DNA of 33,866 nt. Source: Lachnospiraceae bacterium (GTDB lineage: Bacteria > Bacillota > Clostridia > Lachnospirales > Lachnospiraceae). Positions 24,851 through 32,226 of this stretch are shown here, piece after piece. Under the pieces are notes generated by a model, which ran no database searches, was not told the origin of the DNA, and was given only the letters and a program-made list of their open reading frames with translations. The first letter of the stretch is position 1; every line of letters begins with the position of its first letter. The position numbers and the translations under genes were made by a program. The stretch spans positions 161,989-195,854 of the forward strand of contig JAAUZL010000024.1 in NCBI GenBank assembly GCA_014804615.1. Direction: 5' to 3'.

Positions 24851-25948
24851 TCACTCTTCCGGATAGAAATCCTTGCGGATCTTGTCAGCCAGCTTCTCCG
24901 CATACACTCTGGCGCCCAGGGGCGTCATGTGAATACCGTCCTCCAGATAATCATCCGCAGTCTCTGCATCAATACCGCTCACCTCAAAGGCGTTGAAGAA
25001 GAGCACCCCCTCTTCTTTATTTTGTTCCGCCACATAACCGGCACCTCTGGCAAAATTGATAAGAGGTCCATACCCATAATCCAGCGAATACCCGTCGCCA
25101 ATAAAAGCATTGCCGTTAAAGACCTGGCAGTAATGGGGCGCACACACCATGATACGCGCATCCGGGAAATGATTCTGCAACTCGCTGATCGCATCCTGCA
25201 AAGCCCCCGTATAGGTATGCGTACTGTCTACCGCAAGGGTATCTCCTCCCTCCAGATATCTGCTGTTGGGAATCTGCCCTGTGAGGAAATCATTGACGCC
25301 ATACTCTATGATAAAATAGTCTGTCTTATCAAAATCACAGGTTTCCAGGACATCCCCGGCAGCATATCCCTCAAAGATATCCGCGTTGATATTCCCCACG
25401 ATAGCATTCACTACTCCTAACAGACCGCGGGAGTCCCATTTCGAAAAATTATACTGTTCATCAGGCAGAAGTGCCGCTGTGGTGCCGCCCATAGACATAT
25501 TGTAGACCTTCGCATTCAGCTGCTTGCTGATAATATCCGCCGCACCGCTCTCCGTTCGGTCTCCGTCCATGATACTGTCTCCCAGAATAACGATCTGCAT
25601 ATCGTAGTTCCTGTTGTCTTCCTCCTGCACCTTCGGTTCCTGCTGAACATCCTGTGTCTTTTTCTGCTCCACCACCTTAGCGGGCTGTTCCGTCTGACCC
25701 TGACTGCTGCCTGCAGGCGCTGCTTCTTCCTGAGCCGTCACCACACTGGTGCCATCCTGGAGCTTTCTCCACTCCTCTTTCAGCTCCTCCACCGTCTGTC
25801 GATTCTGCTCCTCCAGCACAAGCCGTTCCCGCTCCACCTTCATCTGTGCCTGTCCATATACGATCTCTATAATCGCCAGAATACAGAATCCGATCAAAAC
25901 CACGAGCAACATATTGATATTCTGTCTGCCTCTCCTTGTATTTGCCAT
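24851..25948 (-). CDS. Membrane-anchored SGNH/GDSL hydrolase
   Basis: The product is 365 residues. A single N-terminal helix (about 12-31), a charged coiled-coil-like stretch (36-64) and a Gln/Glu/Pro-rich linker (70-115) carry an outside SGNH domain. All four blocks are present: LGDS (Ser125), MGGTT (153-157), YGVND (Asn219) and DGIH (Asp337, His340). The gene resembles the degenerate protein at 1-946 in the TYTGAL and CAPHYC regions. It lies upstream of FkbH-ACP across a terminator, in the same direction. It could be the transfer or trimming enzyme for the acyl group handled by the MBOAT at 28993-30528, by analogy with DltD/AlgX-type partners. Confidence 0.85.
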   Translation of the reverse strand: MANTRRGRQNINMLLVVLIGFCILAIIEIVYGQAQMKVERERLVLEEQNRQTVEELKEEWRKLQDGTSVVTAQEEAAPAGSSQGQTEQPAKVVEQKKTQDVQQEPKVQEEDNRNYDMQIVILGDSIMDGDRTESGAADIISKQLNAKVYNMSMGGTTAALLPDEQYNFSKWDSRGLLGVVNAIVGNINADIFEGYAAGDVLETCDFDKTDYFIIEYGVNDFLTGQIPNSRYLEGGDTLAVDSTHTYTGALQDAISELQNHFPDARIMVCAPHYCQVFNGNAFIGDGYSLDYGYGPLINFARGAGYVAEQNKEEGVLFFNAFEVSGIDAETADDYLEDGIHMTPLGARVYAEKLADKIRKDFYPEE

Positions 25949-26005
25949 TCTATTCCCGACCTTTCTATACTAAAAATAACTGTTGCCTGTTTTTCCTTTG
26001 CGACG

Positions 26006-26034
26006 ATTTTACCACATTTTCTCCCATTTTTACA
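26006..26034 (-). promoter_or_regulatory. Candidate promoter for the SGNH gene at 24851-25948
   Basis: On the minus strand TGG-TAAAAT (26014-26006) is a good extended -10, with a weak TGTAAA 17 bases upstream (26034-26029), about 57 bases before the ATG. The longer string ATGTGGTAAAAT also occurs on the minus strand in the 28949-28974 repeat. Confidence 0.4.
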
Positions 26035-26073
26035 CACCCCTCACAAGGAATTAAAGAAAACTTTCGGAAATCT

Positions 26074-26092
26074 TAACATTATATGTTATATT
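26074..26092 (+). promoter_or_regulatory. Candidate extended -10 promoter and overlapping inverted repeat
   Basis: TGT-TATATT (26084-26092) is an extended -10 with only a poor -35. A perfect 6 bp inverted repeat TAACAT-TAT-ATGTTA (26074-26088) overlaps it and could be an operator. It lies about 60 bases before the ATG at 26151. Confidence 0.35.
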
Positions 26093-26150
26093 ATAATAAT
26101 AAAGTTAAAAAAATATGAGCAGTAATTCACTTTCGCGAAAGGATGATCCG

Positions 26151-27959
26151 ATGTCATTGATCAATTCGAGGATACAACCCACATTCGGATATAAAAACAA
26201 CAGAAACCGCCATCAGGAACCCTCTTCCCCATTACAGTGGGCGCTCCTTTTTCTTTTGCTCCTCATCGCCTTCTATGCCATCGAGCTTCTTTTGATCAAG
26301 CCGGTGGACGGCATCAATGACGACTGGGGAATGTACAGCATACTTTCCGGAGCCTATACGGGAACACCTGACGCTCATGTCATGTTTTTTCTCTACCCTC
26401 TCGCATGGCTGCTCTCAAAGCTTTATTCCCTCTACAGCCGCATACCCTGGTACGGCCTTTTTCAGCACGGCGTGCAGATTGCCGGGCTCTTCGCCGTATA
26501 TCAGCGCAGTATGCGGATCCGTGTCAGACACAATCCGAAAGAACCTTTTTATAAATCTGCATTGCTCTGTTTTCTGTTCCTGTTTTTCATCGTAGATCTG
26601 AACGTCCTGTCGGAGGCTCAGTATACCACCACGGCCGGACTCGCTGCCGCCACGGCTCTGTTCTGCTTTGCCACTGCGCGGGTCAACCAGTCGAAGATCG
26701 GATTTTTTCTGGACAATGTACCCACCCTCCTGTTTGCATGGATCTCCTTTTGTATGCGCCAGAATATCTTTTATCTCATGGTGCCCATGGCCGGTATGCT
26801 CTGGCTTGCAAAATGGATCTTATCCCGCAAAAACGAACATGAGGATGTGGCTGTCAAGCTCCTTGGCTTTGCCCTGCTCCTTCTTCTGGGCATGGGGATT
26901 CTCTGGGGCATAAACGCTGCCGCCTACTCTTCTCCGGAGTGGTCTGATTTCCGAAAGATCAATCACTACAGAGAGCGGGTTGGGGATTTCTATGGCTGGC
27001 CTGAATACGAAGAATGTCAGGAAGAACTGAAAGCCATCGGTCTGGACGAGGAAGCTTATATGTACCGCCGAAGCGGCGCGCCTTACATCGGCTACAACAT
27101 GTCCGTGTCGGACTGGAAAAAAATGCATGACATTGCCAAAAGCTGTTATCAGGCCCGCACCAGTCTGAAAGATCGACTGAAAAATATGGCGATCTCCTCC
27201 GTGAACGTTTTCTTCTACGAGGATGGCATGCAGCCCGCCAATCTGCTTGCAGGTATTCTGCTGCTTCTGACTCCGGTGCTGATCTTTTGGCATCGCAACG
27301 CACACGCTCTATTTGTCTACCTGATGTATCTGTTCGGGCGCAGTGTCAGCTGGGGCTACGTTCTGTATGAAGGCCGGTTCCCCAAGCGCATTGCACAGCC
27401 CCTCATCACAGCAGATTTCCTGATTCTGTCTGCCATTCTTCTGGCCTTTGATCTGTTGGAACTGGAGAAGACCAGAAAATACTATATCGCACTTCCTGTC
27501 GTTTTGATGCTCAGTCTTCTCTCTCTCCACCTCACACGCGTGAATGTGGAGGAAAACTATCGGATCCATGAAGAGACCTGGCAAGGATTGAAGGAGTACT
27601 GCCGCTCCCACCCGGATAATTTCTATATATGGACCTATGCTTCCGGAACGCTGGAGCATTTCTGCGAAACGTCCTTTGCCCTCGATCAGGATACCTACCT
27701 CAATTTCATCTACACAAACTGGGGGGTGGTATGTAATCCCAACACCCAAAAAAAGCTCGCCGCCCACGGGATCGGCGACTTCGGCCGGGATCTTGTAGAC
27801 AACGAGCATGTATTTTTTATCCTGCAGGAGGCAACCTTCAACAAAGAGCACCCTGTCCTCATGTATTTCCGTCACACCTATCAAGCCGAGCTTACAACTG
27901 CCGACACCTTTACCTTAGGAGATACGGTCTATTACGTATATCACTTAACGCCCCAGTGA
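26151..27959 (+). CDS. GT-C-like multi-pass membrane protein, putative glycosyltransferase
   Basis: The product is 602 residues from the ATG at 26151, which has AAAGGA 7 bases upstream; the ATG at 26115 has no site. A cytoplasmic basic tail of about 28 residues precedes the first helix (30-49), then VDGINDDWGMYS carries an acidic pair at 57-58 in the first outer loop. About 11-12 helices in all are followed by an outer C-terminal domain from about residue 470. I do not recognise the exact family; the layout is that of GT-C enzymes using polyprenyl-phosphate sugars and resembles the GtrII- and DUF6056-like neighbours. It is monocistronic, convergent with the GtrB-like gene 16 bases away. Confidence 0.65.
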   Translation: MSLINSRIQPTFGYKNNRNRHQEPSSPLQWALLFLLLLIAFYAIELLLIKPVDGINDDWGMYSILSGAYTGTPDAHVMFFLYPLAWLLSKLYSLYSRIPWYGLFQHGVQIAGLFAVYQRSMRIRVRHNPKEPFYKSALLCFLFLFFIVDLNVLSEAQYTTTAGLAAATALFCFATARVNQSKIGFFLDNVPTLLFAWISFCMRQNIFYLMVPMAGMLWLAKWILSRKNEHEDVAVKLLGFALLLLLGMGILWGINAAAYSSPEWSDFRKINHYRERVGDFYGWPEYEECQEELKAIGLDEEAYMYRRSGAPYIGYNMSVSDWKKMHDIAKSCYQARTSLKDRLKNMAISSVNVFFYEDGMQPANLLAGILLLLTPVLIFWHRNAHALFVYLMYLFGRSVSWGYVLYEGRFPKRIAQPLITADFLILSAILLAFDLLELEKTRKYYIALPVVLMLSLLSLHLTRVNVEENYRIHEETWQGLKEYCRSHPDNFYIWTYASGTLEHFCETSFALDQDTYLNFIYTNWGVVCNPNTQKKLAAHGIGDFGRDLVDNEHVFFILQEATFNKEHPVLMYFRHTYQAELTTADTFTLGDTVYYVYHLTPQ

Positions 27960-27975
27960 GTGCTTGTCATTCCGC

Positions 27976-28908
27976 CTATTCATGCCGGACTCTCCTCGTC
28001 ACAAGGGTCAGCCTGTACTCAAAATCGCGTCTGTTTTTAAGTGCCATATTGGATAGTATCAATCCTGCAAACAGAGACTGGATCGCCGCCAGACCAATAA
28101 ACCCACAGACAAAGAGCGTAGGGAAACGATCCACCAGACCTGTCTCGATGTAAGTGATCAGAATGGGAATAAAAAGTACCACGGCAATCAACGAAAGAAC
28201 CGCTGAGCAAAGTCCGAAAAAGCCAAAGGGCTTATAATCCCGGTAGAGCTTCAGGATCGTGTGAAGCACCTTAAAACCATCCGAAAAGGTATTAAGCTTG
28301 GACTCGCTTCCCTCGGGCCTGTCCCGATAGTCCACGATCACATTTTCAATCTGCATATTGTTATAGACCGCATGGATGGTCATCTCTGTCTCAATCTCAA
28401 AGCCTGTAGAGAGCACAGGAAAGGTCTTCACAAAGCCATAGCTGAACGCCCGGTATCCTGTCATGATATCCTTGATATCACAACGAAAAAGCCGATTGAT
28501 ACTGCCACGCACAATGGAATTACCGAAATTGTGAAATGGTCTCTTATTCTCCGTAAAATATGTGGATGACAGCCTGTCGCCCACTACCATGTCCGCACTG
28601 TGAAGAAGCACCTTGTCCGCCATCTCTCTGGCGTACTCCATGGGATAGGTGTCGTCACCATCTACCATGATATAACACTCCGCCTCCACCTCACGGAACA
28701 TCCTGCGGATCACATTCCCTTTTCCCTGCATATACTCATAGCGGATCACCGCCCCCGCATCCCTTGCCAGTTCCACGGTACGATCGCTGGAATTATTGTC
28801 ATAAACATAGATCACCGCCTCGGGAAGCGCCTCTCTGGCGTCTTTTACCACTTTTGCAATGGTTTTTTCTTCATTATAACAGGGAATAAGTACCGCAATC
28901 TTATCCAT
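27976..28908 (-). CDS. GtrB/DPM1-like family 2 glycosyltransferase (polyprenyl-phosphate sugar synthase)
   Basis: The product is 310 residues. The GT-A domain has IPCYNEE (8-14), the D-x-D region VDGDDTYP (82-89), GDRLSSTYF and the MTGYRAF segment, all typical of dolichyl/undecaprenyl-phosphate hexose synthases. Two hydrophobic helices at about 228-290 anchor it, as in GtrB. It would transfer a hexose from a nucleotide sugar to undecaprenyl phosphate on the inner face. GGGAG lies 7 bases before the ATG. It follows the MBOAT gene by 84 bases. The GtrA-like protein (20132-20608) and GtrII-like transferase (30672-32189) supply the other two parts of a Gtr system. Confidence 0.88.
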   Translation of the reverse strand: MDKIAVLIPCYNEEKTIAKVVKDAREALPEAVIYVYDNNSSDRTVELARDAGAVIRYEYMQGKGNVIRRMFREVEAECYIMVDGDDTYPMEYAREMADKVLLHSADMVVGDRLSSTYFTENKRPFHNFGNSIVRGSINRLFRCDIKDIMTGYRAFSYGFVKTFPVLSTGFEIETEMTIHAVYNNMQIENVIVDYRDRPEGSESKLNTFSDGFKVLHTILKLYRDYKPFGFFGLCSAVLSLIAVVLFIPILITYIETGLVDRFPTLFVCGFIGLAAIQSLFAGLILSNMALKNRRDFEYRLTLVTRRVRHE

Positions 28909-28948
28909 TTTGTATCTCCCGCATCCTCGAATATAGTTGTTTCATTCA

Positions 28949-28974
28949 CCACATATTTTACCACATATTTTACC
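28949..28974. repeat. 12-bp tandem repeat, about 2.2 copies, between MBOAT and GtrB-like genes
   Basis: The unit CCACATATTTTA is repeated exactly twice plus CC. On the minus strand each unit contains GGTAAAAT, resembling an extended -10, so it may hold duplicated promoter or operator elements for the GtrB-like gene. Confidence 0.6.
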
Positions 28975-28992
28975 GCTTTACTATCGGATTTT

Positions 28993-30528
28993 CTAAAAGC
29001 CCTGATAGATAAACTCCGCCGCGCTGTATCCGGGGCCGTAATACCCCAGCAAAATGACGGCAAACAGAAGCGCATACCACAGAACCCACCGCAAAGGAAG
29101 CGGTCTTTTTGCCACCGCATCCCGCATCGAACCTTTTCTCTGCGCCAGAGATACCGCCCACAGAAGCAGCAGGGAAAGAACCGCCACCGCCGTCTCGATC
29201 CCATCAAGTCCCAGCTGCAGCAAAGACCCGTCCCAGAGGATCTGGGGATTCCATACGCCCACCGCGCCCTTCAGCATCGCCAGCGCATCCCCCACCGAAG
29301 CGGCCCGAAAAAACAGGTCTCCGATACACACCAGAAAAAAGGTGCGCAGGATCCGGATCCCGGCAACAAACTTCCCCTCGGCAGAGAGAGATATTCTCTC
29401 CATGATACGAACGCAGGGCGGGGCAAGAAGCTCCTCCATCACGATATAGAACCAGTGTAAAAGCCCCGACCCGATCACAAATTTCCAGTCACCGCCATGC
29501 CAGATACCCACCGTCAGCCACAGCACAAACATCGCCAGAAAGGTTGCGTACTGCTTGCCCCGTTTTTTCCCGAATTTCTTTTTAAAAGACTTGTTGATAT
29601 CTGTAAAAAGCTTCGTGCGCAGAAGCGGATAAAACACATAGTCCTTCATCCACACGCCCAGTGTGATGTGCCATCTGCGCCAATACTCCGTCACGCTTTT
29701 GGCGAAAAAGGGTGTCCGAAAATTTTCCGGCAGCGCTATGCCCAGGCTCTCCGACATTCCCAACACAATATCCATGCACCCCGAAAAATCCGTATAGAGC
29801 TGGAAGGCATAGCAGGCGGTGGCTATCCAGATGTAGGCACCGGCATAAGCCTCATAACTCCCGTAAACGGTATTCACCAAAACGCCCAGCCGCTCGGCGA
29901 TCACCAGCTTCTTAAAAAAGCCCCAGACCATACGCTGCAGCCCTCTTGTCACCTGTCGGTAATCAAAGGGATGCGGCGCAAAAAAGGAATCCGCATGCTC
30001 TCTGTACTGCAGGATCGGCCCGGAGATCAGATTCGGAAAATACAGTCCGTAGAGCATAAGCTTCCCGAAATTTGTCTGCGCCGGGGCAAGCCCGTAATAC
30101 ACGTCGATCACATAGCCCAGCAGAGAGAAGGTGTAAAAAGATACCCCCAGCGGCACCAGAAAATCCACTCCGGAAAGCACATCCCCGGAGCCGCCAAACA
30201 GACCTGCGATACCATTTACTGTATTGATCACGAAATTGACATATTTCAGTACGAAAAGAATCCCAATGTTGACCAGTATAGTCAGTAGAAGGATCCCTCC
30301 GCGCTTTTTCTCTTTCTCTGCAGAAGTCTTTCCCAGAAGTTCCGCACCCAGAAAACAGGTAAACGACGACACCAGCGGGTAGACAAGCAACACCCCCTGC
30401 CCTGCAAGCAGGCAGTAGCAAAAACTGCACAGCAAAAGGAATCCCCACTGAAATTTTTGGGGAATACTATAGTACAACAGTAGTAAAACTGCAAAAAAGC
30501 ACAAAAAATAAAAAGAGGTGATTCCCAT
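28993..30528 (-). CDS. MBOAT family O-acyltransferase, second of three
   Basis: The product is 511 residues from the ATG at 30528, which matches the usual family start (MGITSFYFL); an ATG at 30543 is the alternative. It has about 12 helices and an intact core: LYTDFSGCMD (244-253), YWRRWHITLG (282-291), IWHGGDW with catalytic-type His344, and LLHW with His358. It differs from the other two MBOATs in using a YPLLRTK segment in place of IPLGGNR and an extra basic loop KSFKKKFGKKRGK (313-325). No SGNH gene is directly attached; the nearest is 24851-25948. With the FkbH-ACP pair in the same neighbourhood this is the best candidate to use an ACP-bound acyl group. Confidence 0.92.
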   Translation of the reverse strand: MGITSFYFLCFFAVLLLLYYSIPQKFQWGFLLLCSFCYCLLAGQGVLLVYPLVSSFTCFLGAELLGKTSAEKEKKRGGILLLTILVNIGILFVLKYVNFVINTVNGIAGLFGGSGDVLSGVDFLVPLGVSFYTFSLLGYVIDVYYGLAPAQTNFGKLMLYGLYFPNLISGPILQYREHADSFFAPHPFDYRQVTRGLQRMVWGFFKKLVIAERLGVLVNTVYGSYEAYAGAYIWIATACYAFQLYTDFSGCMDIVLGMSESLGIALPENFRTPFFAKSVTEYWRRWHITLGVWMKDYVFYPLLRTKLFTDINKSFKKKFGKKRGKQYATFLAMFVLWLTVGIWHGGDWKFVIGSGLLHWFYIVMEELLAPPCVRIMERISLSAEGKFVAGIRILRTFFLVCIGDLFFRAASVGDALAMLKGAVGVWNPQILWDGSLLQLGLDGIETAVAVLSLLLLWAVSLAQRKGSMRDAVAKRPLPLRWVLWYALLFAVILLGYYGPGYSAAEFIYQGF

Positions 30529-30566
30529 ACCGTTCGTTCCCATGCCTGTATTATTATTCCTATCTT

Positions 30567-30594
30567 ATCATAAAAATAACGCGAAAGAAACCAA
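30567..30594 (-). promoter_or_regulatory. Candidate promoter for the MBOAT-GtrB unit
   Basis: On the minus strand TTGGTT (30594-30589), a 16-base spacer and TATGAT (30572-30567) lie about 40 bases before the ATG at 30528. Confidence 0.5.
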
Positions 30595-30598
30595 CAGG

Positions 30599-30627
30599 TT
30601 GTAATAATCTTTGCAATACAGTAAAAT
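30599..30627 (+). promoter_or_regulatory. Candidate promoter for the GtrII-MBOAT-SGNH unit
   Basis: TTGTAA (30599-30604), exactly 17 bases, then TAAAAT (30622-30627) form a good sigma-A promoter 45 bases before the ATG at 30672. Its -35 is only 5 bases from the -35 of the opposing promoter, so the pair is back to back. Confidence 0.6.
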
Positions 30628-30671
30628 AAGACTGAAATCAATACATTTTAATTTATGGAGACAAAAATCCC

Positions 30672-32189
30672 ATGAAAAGCAAAAATTTCCCCGCTTGGTT
30701 AACCATAGAAGCAGCCGATAAACGCCTCTTCTTTTCGTTGACGGCTCTATACGTCATTTATACTCTGCCCATTTTTCTGGCAAACCGCCTTTATCAGGAC
30801 GATCTCTCCAGAAGTCTCTATGGTGTCACCGGCTGGATGAACGATGCAAGACCTCTCACGGAGCTCTTGCTGCGCTGGCTGGGCGGCGGCCGGCCTCTTG
30901 GCAATGTGTCGCCTCTGCCGCTTCTATTATCCGTACTGCTTTTGGCCTACACCCTCACTCTGTACGGAAAACGATATCTGTCTGCAGGACAGTTTCTGCC
31001 TGCGCTTGTCATCGGCTTTTGTGTGATCGCAAACCCTTTTTTCCTGTCCAATCTTTCCTACAAGTTTGACTGTGTGACCATGGTTCTGGCTCTCTGCGCT
31101 GCGATCTTACCCTATGTTGTGCCGGAAGAAGAGGTCCTTTATAAAATATTTTTCTTTTCCTTTTTCCTGTGCATGGTCACCCTTACCACTTATCAGCCCT
31201 GCTGCGGCGTCTACATCAGTCTCTGGTTTTTAGAACTGTTTTTCATGCTGTTTTCAGCGCACATCGACTTGCCGAGGCTCATTGTCCGGGCGGCAGCCTG
31301 CGGTGTGAGTGTGATCGTTTATAGATATGCGATCCTGAACCGCAGCATCCTCCCCGCAAACGGCGGCTGGCAGCCTTCTGCCTATCAGTTCTCCTGGCAA
31401 TCAGAGAATGGAATCATCGACAGCATCGCCCAGAATTTTCAAGTCTTTCTGACGCTGTCCGGTGAATATATCGCAGGGCTTCCCAATGTCCTTTTGCTGT
31501 TTGCGGGTATCCTCCTGCTTTTAAGTATCGCCTTTACAGCACTGGAGCTTTTCCATCTGGAAAAACCAATGTATCAGAGGATCCTTACTCTTTTCTATCT
31601 GATCCTTCTTCCCTTCTTTTTGTTATTCAGCACCCTTGCGCCGCTCCTGATCCTGACTGCTTCCGGCGCCAACATAAGCGTCCACGCTCTGATCTGTCTT
31701 TGCAGCCTCGGATTGTGGATCGGCATCATGTTCTCGGCTCTCTACCGCAGGCTGCCGCGGCTTGGCGTCCTCCTTCTCCTGCCCTGCCTGCTCTTCGCCT
31801 TTACCTTTTCTTACACTTATGGTAATGCCCTGACAAGCCAGAAACAATATGAGACATACCTGACCTACAGCATTGCCCATGACGTGGAGAGTCTGAACGC
31901 AGACGATACCTGCCGTGCCCTCACGGTATCCGGCAGAGCGCCACGCTCTCCTGAGGTTTCCCGGCTGGTGGAAAAATATCCTCTCTTTGCCCGGTTAGTG
32001 CCCACCTATCTCACAAACGCCTCCTACATGGGCGGAGCGCAGCTTTTACATTACACGCAAACTCCTTTCAACTATGAAGCCCTGACCGAAGAAGATCAGA
32101 ATCTGATCAAAAACGCCGCTCCCCTTCTCTCAAACAGTGTCTATGCCTGCTACAAGAACGGGAATAAGATAATCATCGTATTTAAATAA
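30672..32189 (+). CDS. GtrII-like glucosyltransferase-domain membrane protein
   Basis: The product is 505 residues. The first helix (about 18-37) leads to YQDDLSRSLYGVTGW with an acidic pair at 43-44, then DARPLTELLLRWLG and PLPLLLSVLLLA, which match the GtrII (PF14264) glucosyltransferase domain as I remember it. About ten helices follow, with an outer C-terminal domain near 400-505. These enzymes add glucose from undecaprenyl-phosphate-glucose to a surface polymer and need GtrA and GtrB partners, both encoded in this window. A GGAG lies 11 bases before the ATG. It is followed after 37 bases by the third MBOAT, so glucosylation and acylation are probably co-expressed. Confidence 0.8.
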   Translation: MKSKNFPAWLTIEAADKRLFFSLTALYVIYTLPIFLANRLYQDDLSRSLYGVTGWMNDARPLTELLLRWLGGGRPLGNVSPLPLLLSVLLLAYTLTLYGKRYLSAGQFLPALVIGFCVIANPFFLSNLSYKFDCVTMVLALCAAILPYVVPEEEVLYKIFFFSFFLCMVTLTTYQPCCGVYISLWFLELFFMLFSAHIDLPRLIVRAAACGVSVIVYRYAILNRSILPANGGWQPSAYQFSWQSENGIIDSIAQNFQVFLTLSGEYIAGLPNVLLLFAGILLLLSIAFTALELFHLEKPMYQRILTLFYLILLPFFLLFSTLAPLLILTASGANISVHALICLCSLGLWIGIMFSALYRRLPRLGVLLLLPCLLFAFTFSYTYGNALTSQKQYETYLTYSIAHDVESLNADDTCRALTVSGRAPRSPEVSRLVEKYPLFARLVPTYLTNASYMGGAQLLHYTQTPFNYEALTEEDQNLIKNAAPLLSNSVYACYKNGNKIIIVFK

Positions 32190-32226
32190 TCACCTCATCA
32201 TACATGCAACAGGAACGGAGAACAGA

